Part shown: positions 20,696-31,079 of the stretch, one piece after another
Numbering within the stretch: position 1 is the first letter of the stretch
Layout: every line of letters starts with the position of its first letter
Assembly: GCA_026119855.1 (NCBI GenBank)
Contig: JAOWBW010000191.1
Span: forward strand, 1,364,001 to 1,428,000
DNA: 64,000 nt
Reading direction: 5' to 3'
From: Campanula takesimana
Lineage: Eukaryota; Streptophyta; Magnoliopsida; Asterales; Campanulaceae
Position numbers and translations under genes: made by a program
The notes under the pieces: generated by a model
Told to the model about the DNA's origin: nothing
What the model saw: only the letters and a program-made list of their open reading frames with translations
The model's database searches: none

Positions 20696-22347
20696 TGTTG
20701 GGTATGCTTATCACTTAACCCTCCTATATTTGTTAGAATTGATTGATACCATCACCTATAAGTATTTTTATGGACTTTAGGACCTCATGTAAAGAAGTTT
20801 ATAACTTTAATTTTTATCCAAGTCCTTTTTATAGTATAGGCTTAGATGATAGGACTTGAAGCTTTGAAGTATCGAAGATTTCCCAAGCAGGTTTCATTTC
20901 ACTGCGCAGGATGTTCTCTGCGCAGGTCGCCACTGCGCATAAATATCTTGCGCAGCCCTTGACCCTGCTCAGTTTTCAAGATCTCATTCCCCAAACTCTC
21001 AAGAGATCTTTTTGTGACCAAGCATGGTGCGCATGCTGCTCATGCGCTGAATCCATGCGCGCCGGCAATGCGCATGCCTTTGTGCGCGGACACAACCTTG
21101 GTCAAGTTCCCCATCTCCTAATCTCACATTCTAGAAGCTTGGAAAGCATCAAGACAAGCTACGCTTTTTGGATTGAGTAAGAGTGCTGAGGTGTGCACAA
21201 ACGACAAAATAAGCACACTCAGCAAAACCATTGGTGGAGACACGCTTCAAAGAAATATCTCAAGTGAAGACAGCTGTCAACCTTCTAGAAGAAGCTTTTG
21301 AATTTGGTATTCATGCTCAGTCTCCAATGGCTCTAAATCACCTGCGCACCAATCATATTGTGCCAGGTCATCATCTTTGATCAGAGCCCCAACGGCTATA
21401 AAAGACAGCTGCGCGCCAATCACTTTGTGCCAACTCATTGTCCTTGCTCAGAGCTCCAATGGCTATATTCAAGCTCTCAGCTATAAATAGCCTGCTCATC
21501 TTCATCTCCAAGCAGCCCATTCATCATCCCTTTGATCAAGCCCCTCTTGTTGGCCACTATGCTTCAGAGCTCGAGTTTCATGCTTCATTGAGAAACCTTG
21601 AAGATCTGAAGACTGCTGCTTAGTATTTCCAGATTCTTTAGAACAGCCTTCAAGATCTTCAAACCTTCAAACTCCTGCTCATATCACAAAGCCTATATCA
21701 CCAGAATTCTTGGTGCTCTTCATCTTTCATATTCATAGAGCCCAGAATTTCTGTCACACACACACCTCTTGAAGCTTTGATCATTTAGATCTTACTTCTT
21801 GAGATACACCAGTTTAGTCTAGGATTTGTTATTCATAGATAATAGATCTTGAGTTAGTATTGAGCTCAAATGTTGTAATTTGTAATACTCTCTTATATAA
21901 TAAGATCTCCATTAGAAATCCAAGACTAACCATCTTGGTAGAGGATGTAGATCTTTCATCGATCGAACCTCTCCAAATAGCGTGTTCATTATACTTACTG
22001 CATATTTCCTGCTTAACTATTTATGAACTGCTTTGTTTGATCTTTCAGATTGCTACACTTTGATGTTGTAATTGTTATTGCTCATTTGCCTTAGAATCCT
22101 TTTTGCGCCACTCTTTAGCCTCATACTTAGCGCGTGCGTTTTTATCTCTGCGCAGTATACTCTGCGCAGAGCTGCTTTAAATTTCCGCTGTGCATTTCAC
22201 TCTCTTACTGCGCGCTATACTTAGCCAAAATAAGAGTTGTGCGCATCTGCCATTGATTTGCAAAAGGGTTTGAAAAGAATTCTAAAACGCTATTCACCCC
22301 CCCCCTCTAGCATTTTTCATACCCTTGTTGCCCCTTTGGGACCAACA
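20696..22347 (+). repeat. SIRE-like 3' LTR
   Basis: 1652 bp, TGTTGGGTATGC to GGGACCAACA, followed by the GAGAC duplication at 22348-22352. It repeats the TGCGCA-rich section and the TATAAATAG box (about 21482-21490) of the 5' LTR. Greater divergence between these LTRs than between the TR-GAG LTRs agrees with the nesting order. Confidence 0.85.
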
Positions 22348-22352
22348 GAGAC

Positions 22353-22972
22353 CAATCTTGAATATCAAAAACTCAAAGCGAGCACGAGATAATGGTTTGG
22401 TGAGTGCATCGGCCAACTGATCATTACTAGAGATGAAGGATACCCGCAAGGATTGATTCTGAACCTTTTCTCTAACAAAATGATAATCAAGACCAAGATG
22501 TTTCATGCGAGAATGAAACCGTGGATTTACAGCAACGTAAGTGGCCCCTAAGTTATCACAGTACACAACCTGAGAGGATGAGGGTGGACTGGCAAGTTCG
22601 GTCAGAAGATTTTGGACCCAAGATACCTTAGCAGTAGTAGCCGCGACTGCCCTATATTCAGCTTCTATAGAAGAACGAGCCAATGTTCGTTGTTTCTTGG
22701 AGCACCAAGAGATAGGATTCTTACCCAAGTATACAATATAGCCTGTGGTGGAGACATATGAATCCAAGTCACCAGCCCAGTCAGCATCAGTAAAGGCATG
22801 TAGGGTGAGAGGGGAGTCGTTGCAGATGAGAAGAGAGAGGGTAGAAGTGCCTGCTAGGTAGCAGGACACGCTTGAGTGCGGCCCAATGAACGTCGGTGGG
22901 TTTGTGCATGAACTGAGATAAGTGGTTGACAGGAAATGAAATGTCAAGTCTGGTCGAGGCTAAATAGTACAA
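22353..22972 (-). pseudogene. Copia-B RNase H
   Basis: Minus-strand translation gives a typical copia RNase H: FTDADWAGDLDSYVSTTGY (DADW catalytic region), SWCSKKQRTLARSSIEAEYR and the ADALTKPLSRARFEF motif near the C-terminus. The reading ends at 22,353 where the SIRE-like element entered; the last codons are at 3056-3089. A frameshift near 22,900 separates it from the preceding segment, which begins YYLASTRLDISFPVNHLSQF. Confidence 0.85.
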
Positions 22973-23162
22973 ACTACCGACAAGAGCTCGAAATTCAAAT
23001 GGGTCATATAGAGGGGTTCCCTTTTCAACAAAAACAGATGGTTGGGGGCCATGGGAGTAGGAACAGGATTGGAGTCAACAATGTGGGAGCGAACAAGGAG
23101 ATCCTGAATATATTTATGTTTACTCAAGAGAATGCCACATGGGTAAGGGAGAACCTCAACAC

Positions 23163-23483
23163 CTAGAAATAAGATAGAGAATCAAGATATTTAAGAGAGA
23201 AGCGAGCGGAGAATTTGGAGATGAAGGTGTTTAATAGAGGAGTGTCAGAGCCCGTAATAATGATGTCATCGACATAAATAAGGAGAAAGATGATACCTTG
23301 AGAGAGTTGAAGAGTAAAGAGGGACGAATCAGAGATGCAATTTTTGAAGCCAAGAGAGAGAAGATAGAGTCGTAGTTCATTGTAACACGCTCTAGGGGCC
23401 TGTTTGAGTCCATATATGGCTTTCTTGAGTTTGCAGACAAATGTAGGATGAGAAGGGCTAGTGAACCCTAGAGGTTGAGCCAT
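23163..23483 (-). pseudogene. Copia-B reverse transcriptase core
   Basis: The frame contains KLKKAIYGLKQAPRACYNEL and the catalytic IYVDDIIITGSD, the only intact YVDD among the sizeable RTs of this window. It stops at 23163 and the reading continues in another frame toward RNase H. Upstream RT codons (fingers) are in different frames between 23,483 and 23,790, so the enzyme as a whole is broken. Confidence 0.85.
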
Positions 23484-23790
23484 ATAGACATCACCGGTGA
23501 GTGTGCCTTGGAGAAAGGCATTGTTAATGTCAACCTAACGAAGTGGTCAGCCACGAACGGTGGCAATAGTGAGAATTGTACGAACAGTAGCAGGTTTGAT
23601 AACAGGGCTGAAGGTTTCAGAGTAATCGATGCCCGGGCGTTGACGAAAACCTTTAGCTACGAGATGGGATTTGTACCGATAAATGGACCAATCAGGGTGA
23701 TATTTGGTTCTATAGATCCATTTTCAACCGACAAGGTTTTGAGAGGGAGAGGGAGGAACAAGATCCCAAGTGTGGTTATGAAGAAGGGCA

Positions 23791-24532
23791 TCATATTCTA
23801 GTTGCTTGGCTGCACGCCAGACGGGACTTTTTAGTGCTTGGGTGATGGTTGATGGTTCGGATGGGGAATGTAAAGAGGCATGTAGATTTAATTTTTTGAG
23901 GGGCTTGTGGATATAGTTTTTGGAACGGGTGATAGGGCCATAAGGTGGGAGAGGTGGTGGTTGGGGGGGTGGTTGAGATGAGTTCGGTTGGGTTTGGGAA
24001 AGGTCCGGACGTATTTGATGAGGGTCTGATCGGGTGTTGATGAGTGGGTTTGGGCGGGTTTGATGAGGGTCCGGCTGAGTTAGGTAGAGGTCCGGTCAGA
24101 CCTTGGGATGGGAAAGGGGTTGAGGGGTTGGAAGGTGGATAGATTTTGGGTGGTGGTGTAAGGGTGTGATGTATGGAGTTGGGAGTTGTAATTGGAAGGG
24201 GAAGGGGACACCATTCATCGATAGAGGTAGGAGATGGAGGGTTAGATGAGACTGTGGCAAAGGGAGATTGATTTTCCATAAATTTAACATTTTGGATGTG
24301 TAAATGCGATTAGTGGAGATATCAAGATAGAAATAGGCACTTTGGGTTGAGGAGTACCTGACAAAGACACACGGGGTGGAACGGGTGTCAAGTTTGTGTG
24401 ATGCATATGGACGGAGCCACAGATAACAAAGACAACCAAAGCTGTGAAGTTTGAGGTAGCTGGTTGATGTTGATGAAGGATGAAGTAGGGGGATTTAAGG
24501 TGTAGGGTAGGTATGGGCATGCGATTGATCAA
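23791..24532 (-). pseudogene. Copia-B integrase C-terminus and proline-rich linker to RT
   Basis: Two shifted frames (24,284-24,532 and 23,791-24,279) cover the region between integrase and RT. The first resembles the copia integrase tail (LGYS-type segment, partly recognisable). The second is extremely proline- and threonine-rich (PPPKIYPPSNPSTPFPSQGL), a usual low-complexity linker in Ale-like polyproteins. Confidence 0.6.
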
Positions 24533-24559
24533 GTAACAGGCAATGGTGAAGGCTAGATG

Positions 24560-25642
24560 TCAATATTTTTTAGGCATAGAAGAGTGGGTTAGAAGGGACA
24601 ACCCCGTTTCAACAATGTGTCTGTGGCGGCGTTCAGAGTAGCCATTGTGTTCAGGAGTGTGAGGTGGGGATATGAGGTGTTGAATGCCGTGGGAGGAAAG
24701 AAGAGAGCGGAGGCCAAGGTATTCTCCCCCATTGTCACTGTAGATGGTTTTGATGGGACGGTTAAAGTATTTTTCAACAAGTGGTTTGAAGTGAGAGAAA
24801 GTGGAGAGAGTATCATTTTTGTGTTTGGGAGGGTAAAACCAGATGTATTTGGAGAAGTGATCAACAAAGATAATATAGTATTTGAAACCATCTGGAGAGA
24901 GGAGGGGGGAAGTCCATACATCACTATAAAGAATATCAAAAGGCCCAGAAGATGTAATTGAACTATCATAAAAAGGTAATTTGTGACTCTTATTATAAGA
25001 GAAAGAATTACAATGAAAATCGTTAGAAGTAGGAATATCTAAATGAAAGCTATTGCTAATATGACGTAAAATTGAAGACGACGGATGGCCTAATCTATGA
25101 TGCCAATTTGAAGCCGAAGACACTGAAGTGGAGTGAATAGCGGAGTGGATGGGAAGCCATTCATAGACGCCAGACTTAGGTTGACATTGGAGAAAAAATT
25201 TCCCAGGATGATTTTCCTTCACACAAAATGAATTAGATGAGAAAGTGATAGATGCATTGTTGTCTAGACAGAACTTAGAGATAGAGATGATGTTACGGGA
25301 CAGGGAAGGAACATGAAGAACATGATTTAATTGAAAGGTAGAGGAAGGAGTTAAGAGAGAAGTAGAACCCGTGTTTGGGATAGGTAGACTGGATCCATCA
25401 CCAATGAAGAGTTCTTCAGTGCCATTGTAGGGGCAGTGAAGGGAGAGATTGGATAAGTCATTTGTGGCATGGTGAGTGGCTCCACTGTCTAATGGCCATG
25501 ATGGTGGTGATGGGTGATTATGAGTGGCTATAGCAGCATAAAGGGTAGGGTTTTGTTGGGGATTGGTGTTGGCGTTGGTGCGGGTGTGTGGTGGGGGTTG
25601 AGTGGGCCGGTTATTGTTGGGTGGGTGGAGTGGTGTAGGCAT
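24560..25642 (-). pseudogene. Copia-B protease and integrase core
   Basis: The 360-aa frame holds an aspartic protease (WPLDSGATHHATND, catalytic D-S-G), the GAG-pre-integrase HHCC finger (NWHHRLGHPSSSILRHI) and the integrase catalytic core with YSDVWTSP (first D), IYSDNGGEYLG (second D) and the H-N-G-Y-S-E-R-R region (E). Within the frame these sites are preserved. It is cut off at 24560, where LLTHSSMPKKY ends in a stop, and it is not in frame with gag. Confidence 0.85.
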
Positions 25643-26116
25643 AGTGAAGTTTGGGAATTGGGAGCGGAAGGCCAGGAAGTGGGAGAGGAAGTGACCAGGG
25701 TGACGGCACCATTGACAGATACCATGATAGGGTTGGCGATTTTGGTTGGATATTGGGAGATGAGAGGCACGAGGTCAGAGGATAGGGTTCCTGATAAAGC
25801 ACCCAAGATGAGTTTGTCTTGGCGAAACCACGTTTGATACGCGGGATTGGGGGAGGTGATGGTTTGGGTAGGGACGACTTCGGAGGTTGCTGTGGCCGGT
25901 TTGGCTGCAATGGCAATAGTAATTTCTTTGGGGGGGGGGTGGATGACTGACATCAATGTATTTGTAGAGATCATAACCTATTAGAGTTTCCTCAATTTGG
26001 GTTTTCCAGGCGATATAATTCGTGGGTGTGAGTTTAAGGATGTGTATAAGAGAGACAACAATGAGGGGATTGTGAGGCTCGGCTGGGTTGGAGATGGTGC
26101 CGACATCCATGGCCAT
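25528..26116 (-). pseudogene. gag: Copia-B gag, frameshifted
   Basis: The N-terminus at 26116 (MAMDVGTISNP, then LKLTPTNYIAWKTQIEETL and GYDLYKYID) is a typical Ale-like copia gag start. A G9 run at about 25,930 shifts the frame. The second frame continues with AYQTWFRQDKLILGALSGTL to a proline-rich tail. The region normally encoding the second half of gag and the zinc knuckle is shortened: I see no CCHC motif. Confidence 0.75.
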
Positions 26117-26163
26117 GAGGATGTGGTCGATCGGAAAATAGGTTTAGGGTTAGGGGTGGATCA

Positions 26164-26178
26164 CCAAAGCTGATACCA
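26164..26178 (-). other. Copia-B primer binding site
   Basis: The minus strand reads TGGTATCAGCTTTGG immediately after the LTR end ...CTCATA, an initiator tRNA-Met-type PBS with 3' mismatches. Confidence 0.75.
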
Positions 26179-26376
26179 TATGAGACTTAGAATAATTGTG
26201 AAAGACATCTCAAATCTTATTGATCAATATGTGAAGTATAAATACAAGAGTGTAACTTGGAGAAGAAGAAACTAATTCCTACCATAATAAGATTCCTAAT
26301 ATAATAGGTAACTGACTATTCATATTGAACTGAAATAGGAAACTCAATATTGGAGTGTTCTGACGTACCTTTAATA
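26179..26376 (-). repeat. Copia-B 5' LTR
   Basis: 198 bp, same length as its partner at 2858-3055, ending CTTTAATA on the plus strand and followed by the GAGAA duplication at 26377-26381. About half a dozen differences separate the pair. Confidence 0.85.
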
Positions 26377-26381
26377 GAGAA

Positions 26382-26530
26382 TACATCTTTTCATAGTCAA
26401 TCCGATGTTGTCGAGAATCCTTGCTACAAATTGATCTTTTTATCTATTAATCTAAATTTTGTCATTTATTTTCCTTGTAAATACCGATTTGTACCCAAAT
26501 ATACAACTCCAAAAGGTGTAGCAACCCGGG
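26382..26530 (-). pseudogene. Copia-A reverse transcriptase remnant, N-terminal part
   Basis: The minus strand can be read, with one frameshift and a few stops, as the copia RT fingers region (TPFGV, GYKSVFTRKINDK, then QHRIDYEKMYS). It joins in frame with 2,857 leftwards when one GAGAA is discounted and with 27,698 rightwards, where it continues VFRAP. This frame continuity proves that copia-B and the solo LTR at 26,531 both landed in one older copia element. Confidence 0.7.
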
Positions 26531-27697
26531 TGATAGGTTAAATCGCACACATACAAATTAAACTTGGACTAGGTTCTAAAAATATATAGTTAGGATAAGT
26601 CCAGGATCAATCCACGAAGAACAGTTATTTGTTTACGTAATTGTCACTTGACAAGATTGGGAGAAATATAATTATTAAATCCTAAAACAGAAATTAAAGT
26701 AAATTGAGCTAAAAATAATAATTAAGAAGTACTTTAGATTTGATTCCATCCCCACCTAATTATTCAATTATTGTCGATATATTTTTTTCACTTTTTAGCC
26801 TATTCACTTGATCACGAGATCTATTTCAATCTATGTTTCTTTTTTCAGAGTAGTTACTAGCAGTGGCACACTCATTAGAAACCCTAATTAATAAATCAAT
26901 CTAACTGAACAGTAAATATAAAGTTCTAGCAAAAATCAATTACACAGAGAAAATAAGTTGATCAAGTCTATAAACCCTAGCAATCAATTTATAATAAACC
27001 CAAGTAAAATTATGAATATAAACAAAATCATGAAAAGAAAAATACCTTAAATTGATAAAAGGGGTTCGAGAAATCAAACCCAAAGCTTGGATTTTAGTTT
27101 TCAATTCCAATGAATAAAACCTAGATCTAAAATATTGTATCTAAAATTCCACTAAAAGAAAATAAAAAAACCTAGTATATATAGTTAGAAATCTAAAACC
27201 TAAAAGGAATAAAAAAAGAAAAAGAATAAAAAAACAAATAGGAAACTAAAACAAAATCCAAGAAAACAGAAAACTAAAAATCCTATTTTTCTCCAAGTTA
27301 ACGTGCTGTAGTGTTTCCTGGCTTTTTTGGACTGCATTCCGAAAATTGCAGTTCAGCCCCTGATATTTCATTTATTTTTAGTTTAGTCCTCCCAATTTTC
27401 AGAAATTATAGAACAGTCCCTGAAGTTTTGGATACTTGCAGTTTGGTCCTCAAGTCTCAGAACAGACAGATTGGTCCCTGAACACTCCAGATTTTTCACA
27501 GCAGCCCCATCTCTTCCGAAAATTCTTATTAAGTCCCTGATCTTGCAAATTTTGCCATATCTCCTCTAAATTAGGCTCTTTCCACCTGTTTTCTTAATAA
27601 ACACTAAAACACGCATTAAATACACAAATTCCCAAGGATTTTGCTAAGAATAAGTTTAGAAAGTACCAAATAAATGAGTATAAAAACTCATTCATCA
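26531..27697 (-). mobile_element. Solo LTR of an unclassified LTR retrotransposon
   Basis: On the minus strand the unit starts TGATGAATGAGTTTTTATAC and ends TTAACCTATCA, giving TG...CA ends, 1167 bp long. It is flanked by CGGG (26527-26530 and 27698-27701) with one extra base. It splits the copia-A RT between VFRAP and VATPFGV. Inside are repeats of the form 'CAGTCCCTGA...AGTTTGGTCC' near 27,350-27,530. There is no ORF. Superfamily is not determined. Confidence 0.65.
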
Positions 27698-27906
27698 CGG
27701 GGCTCTAAATACTTATCTTGTCTTCAAGGAATTGAACTCAGTCCGAATTGTTGTTTCCCATTTAGGCAATCAACTCTTTTATTGCACTCATTAACGAAAG
27801 GTTCAATATCATCACGATAATACATTATCGATAATCGTTTCATCTCAAAGCCGTATCTCATTTGTGCATACATGACTAACTAATCTCTATTCTTATAAAT
27901 GGATTT
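27698..27906 (-). pseudogene. Copia-A remnant: integrase-RT linker
   Basis: The minus strand reads, in shifting frames, DETIIDNVLS, DIEPFVNECNKR and WETTIRTEFNSL, the conserved stretch upstream of the RT fingers in TNT-like copia polyproteins. It is bounded on both sides by insertions: the solo LTR to the left and copia-D to the right. Confidence 0.65.
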
Positions 27907-28145
27907 TGTTGAAATATGTGGAGAGAGTATGATATTTTATTCTATTCATTTCAAGGGATTACAAAGGCAAAAGCCTAATATTTATACACAAACCATAGAA
28001 GCCTTAGACTTGTAGAAGAAGCTAAACCCTAAACTTAAGGGATTACAATAATCTCCTACCATAAGTATTTAATTTAGCTCTATCAACTAAGGTAAATATA
28101 TATACAAATAATGTGAAGATATTATCATATCTTCACAATATCTCA
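27907..28145 (-). repeat. Copia-D 3' LTR
   Basis: 239 bp, aligned with 29807-30053. It contains CTTAGACTTGTA and CTCCTACCATAA blocks shared by both copies. Confidence 0.8.
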
Positions 28146-28183
28146 ACTCCTTCCTCAAGTTGGATGATCTATAACGTAGATAC

Positions 28184-28840
28184 TAGAGCCGTCAATTCGG
28201 GACCGTCCCGTCAGGACATCCCGTCCCTATATATATATGGGATGTGACGAGACAGTATATTCTAATCCCAAAAAATTGTGGGACTATTCGGGACATCCCG
28301 CATTTTTTTTTTGAAACTTTTGGCTCAATCCCAATTTCCAACCCAAGCCCAAGCAATCCAAACCCAAATGATCTTTCCCAAAACAAACCCCCTTTTAGTG
28401 TACTATATTAACATTTAACAATCATCAATATCTCAATTAACAACCCCTTTTTGTTGCCTTCATTTATTTTAACAAACTTTTTGCCTTGATGACATTAGTA
28501 TTGGCATAGTTGGGTTTTGTTTCAAACCATAATCATGACATTTTCTAGTATTTTTATGATAGTTATATCACGACTAAGTTGTTGGATTTGTGTTTTTTGT
28601 AATAAATATTGGATTATGTATTTTGAGTGATGGCTTAATGCTCACTTCAACTTGAAAAATCGTCATTTTTTGTGATCGGGTGATCGCGTCAACTTATCCC
28701 GTATTTGTCCCGCATCCCGAGGTGATTTGGGATGGGACGGGAAATTTCAGTCCCGCGATAAATTTGGGACGTCTCGTCCCGTATAGTTTGTGGGACATCA
28801 TAGTTTTGTCCCGTCCCGTTGTCCCGAATTGACGGCTCTA
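28184..28840. mobile_element. hAT-type MITE (657 bp)
   Basis: Perfect terminal inverted repeats TAGAGCCGTCAATTCGGGAC / reverse complement at the right end are flanked by the 8-bp duplication GTAGATAC (28176-28183 and 28841-28848). An 8-bp duplication and TAGxGCCGTCAATT-type ends are diagnostic of the hAT superfamily. Subterminal copies of GGGAC/GTCCC (for example TCCCGTC) recur inside. It has no transposase, so it depends on an autonomous hAT element. Confidence 0.9.
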
Positions 28841-28856
28841 GTAGATACCCAGCTTG

Positions 28857-29674
28857 CTAAATAAAAATCAAAACGGGTAAAAAAATAGTTTTTCCTTCTT
28901 TTTTTTCTTGAGTCTGATGGCCGTAACACAATGGTTCTGCATCGTGCTCATTTATCTGATCATCGCATGTGATATTTTCTGCAGCAGTGACCTCCTCATC
29001 AACCTGGTCATTGTCCTGCTCTTCAAACTGAACAGTGTTGTCTTGCACAGGAACAACAGTTTGGTCAGCCTCAAAGCTTATATCTTCATGTTTCTTATTC
29101 ACCTTAATTTTTTTCTATGCCAGGAAGTCCGTCAAAAGGTGCAATACGCAACATCACCAAAATTTGTTGTTAGTAAACGACACTCAATCATCGTTTTTAT
29201 AGTGAACGACACTCATTTATCGTTTATAAAGTGAACGACACTAAATAATCATTTTTAGAGTGAACGACACTAAATAATCATTTTTATAGTGAACGACACT
29301 CAATTCTTGTTGACATGAGTAGGTTCCTCCTCAACGCGTTGGTCGTGCACATCATGTATCATGAAGAGGCTTTCCATGGGTTCCTCCCGTCTGTCGCATT
29401 CCAGTTCCAGTGTTCCCTTCAACGTGAACAAGGTTAACCTGAGCGATGAGCGCTTTTTGGCTTGCTCAACGGATCTGTCCTCCACTTGAAGCCTGAATAT
29501 TCTTGTCGACATGAGAAGGTCCCTCCTCAACGCATTTGTCGTGCACATCTCATACCACAAAGAGACTATCATGTCACAGGTTCCTCTCGCCATATGTTCG
29601 TTCTCCGCTATGCTTCCAATCATGGCAACAACGGTTTCAGTTCCAGGCCTTACACCAACGCGTTTGTCCCGCAC
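28857..29674 (-). other. Copia-D internal region, two unrecognised ORFs and repeats
   Basis: Minus-strand frames of 81 aa (28857-29102, acidic, many Gln/Glu/Asp) and 124 aa (29300-29674) do not resemble gag or pol. Between them lie about five tandem copies of a roughly 30-bp unit containing GAACGACACT (29168-29303). The 124-aa frame overlaps a direct duplication: 29,313-29,420 and 29,505-29,610 share CCTCCTCAACGCxxTxGTCGTGCACATC, with a third partial copy near 29,655. I do not assign a function. Confidence 0.35.
29168..29303. repeat. Tandem repeat, about 30-bp unit
   Basis: Five near-identical units of the form AGTGAACGACACTAAATAAT with a short T-rich tail. It lies inside copia-D. Confidence 0.75.
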
Positions 29675-29806
29675 AATCTGTGTCGTGAAGGGGCATCATT
29701 GGCCTTCTTTTAAAAGGATAACAGAGCTATCAAAACTCTAGGTTCGGGTATTTGTTGCGGATACGTATTTGGTAATCAGGCCACCAAATCGATGTCTCTG
29801 ATACCA

Positions 29807-30053
29807 TGTTGAAACATGTGGAGAGAGTATGATATTTTATTCTATTAGTGTTTAAGAATTACAAAGGCATAAGCTCAATATTTATACACAAACCATAGAA
29901 AACTTAGACTTGTAAAACAAGTCAAACCCTAAACCTATGGGATTACAATAATCTCCTACCATAACTACCTAACTTAGCTCTATCAACTAAGGTAAAGATA
30001 AATACAATTAATGTGAACATATGAAGATATTGTCATATCTTCACAATATCTCA
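29807..30053 (-). repeat. Copia-D 5' LTR
   Basis: 247 bp, preceded at 29796-29806 by the reverse complement of an initiator tRNA-Met PBS. It carries an extra ACATATGA segment relative to its partner. Confidence 0.8.
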
Positions 30054-30245
30054 ATTGATTTTGATATTGAGGCATCCCTCGATTTCATTTCAAAAGTGAA
30101 TACATAAGTCAGAACAATTTCATGAGATGGATTGGAGAGAATACCAGTTTTACTATGTCTCACGGGATTCATTTGTTCTGAACTCAACCGTTCTTGAGGA
30201 TGTGAATCTTTGGATCCAATTAGTCGCTCCCCTCTTCAAGGCGGG
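30054..30245 (-). pseudogene. Copia-A remnant: variable linker upstream of RT
   Basis: The minus strand reads as one frame with GSKDSHPQERLSSEQ and then TYVFTFEMKSRDASISK, recognisable as the basic 'GRPxGSKD' linker region of TNT-like copia polyproteins. It is the rightmost piece of copia-A that I can identify. Confidence 0.5.
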
Positions 30246-31079
30246 GGTATGTGACTTGTTAGCGAGATTTTAAGCTTTCTTATTATTTTTCCTTTAGGGA
30301 TTTTATCCTTGAAGGGGCATTTGAAGCTGGTATACGAGATCTCATCACTTTTGCTAGTTATAAAGTGAGTCTGGCATACTTTTTGCTACTTCTCGTAGAT
30401 CTAGTATTGTATTAAATTCAGGTTCTATAAAAGCTTCAAGGGATCTTGATGATACATAATTGGCCACACCATACCGAATCACGCCGTTCTTCTGGAACAT
30501 TGGTATGAACTTTCATTCATCCCTTTAATAGTGGGATTACAGTCACATTAAAATGATAGCCTTTCAGTAAAGAGATCATATATCAAAGTTTGTTAATGAG
30601 AGCTTTAACAAAGCCTATTTCAGGTATGAACATAGCCTCAAGGTGAGATAGGTAGATAGGGTGTGAACTCCTGTATATTATCAACTCTGTGACGCGTGTA
30701 TAACAAATTGAGAATGGCATTCCATTTTTTTAGCTCTATATACACTCCCCGCCAGGATGTAAAGTGTTTTCTATATCAAACCAAACACTCATAATATATT
30801 GTGCTCTCAGATACACAAGTCATTTACTCACCCATTATAGCCTCTTTGCCACGCAAACAACCCGGAGTTATGGTGGATCTTTCTTAGACTATAGACATGG
30901 TTTCAAAATTTATCATGAAAAGTCTAGAGGAGTGGGATATCGACGGAAACTTAATTGACATTTGATAGATGTCCTACCTATGACAATAATATCTGTAAGA
31001 TTAGAAAGCAACTATGTCAAAACTCTATTTCTTATGTGTACAGATCAATTTTTTGAAGTTCGTTGTGAAGCAAACAAGA
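30246..31079. other. Unassigned AT-rich sequence
   Basis: I see no convincing ORF, repeat or element end here. Short frames such as the plus-strand one at 30764-30958 have no domain. It may be further decayed copia-A or ancient flank. Confidence 0.4.

Larger units (their letters stand above)
3090..22347 (+). mobile_element. SIRE-like Ty1/copia with envelope-like downstream ORF, split by a TR-GAG element
   Basis: Long LTRs (3090-4750, 1661 bp; 20696-22347, 1652 bp) begin TGTTGGGTATGC and end GGGACCAACA, flanked by GAGAC at 3085-3089 and 22348-22352. Its own length without the nested gypsy is about 10.9 kb. The order is LTR, PBS, shortened gag, decayed protease/integrase/RT/RNase H, a long spacer, an envelope-like ORF, a polypurine tract, LTR. 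Long LTRs, about 11 kb length and an extra ORF after pol in sense direction are the signature of the SIRE/Maximus lineage. Gag and pol are riddled with stops, so it is not autonomous. The hexamer TGCGCA is strikingly frequent throughout. Confidence 0.85.
2858..26376 (-). mobile_element. Copia-B: Ale/Retrofit-like Ty1/copia, split by a SIRE-like insertion
   Basis: Two 198-bp LTRs (2858-3055 and 26179-26376) are flanked by the target duplication GAGAA (2853-2857 and 26377-26381). The primer binding site, complementary to initiator tRNA-Met, directly abuts the right LTR, so the element reads on the minus strand. Its own sequence is 2858-3089 plus 22353-26376, about 4.26 kb; the rest is the nested SIRE-like element, bounded by GAGAC. 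Gag, protease, integrase, RT and RNase H can all be recognised but are frameshifted. Short LTRs and the RNase H sequence suggest the Ale/Retrofit lineage (inference). Confidence 0.85.
27907..30053 (-). mobile_element. Copia-D: small non-autonomous copia-like element with a hAT insertion
   Basis: Short LTRs (27907-28145, 239 bp; 29807-30053, 247 bp) begin TGTTGAAA and end AATATCTCA on the plus strand. A PBS complement (CTCTGATACCA) touches the right LTR and a polypurine tract complement (CTCCTTCCTCAA) touches the left one. GATTT at 27902-27906 and 30057-30061 is a probable target duplication, though three extra bases sit beside the right LTR. Only about 1.0 kb of internal sequence remains once the hAT MITE is removed, with no recognisable gag or pol. 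Confidence 0.75.

Noticed and set aside
24617..24961. Plus-strand 114-aa ORF opposite copia-B integrase
   Set aside because: Antisense shadow of the integrase core, which is clearly coding on the minus strand.
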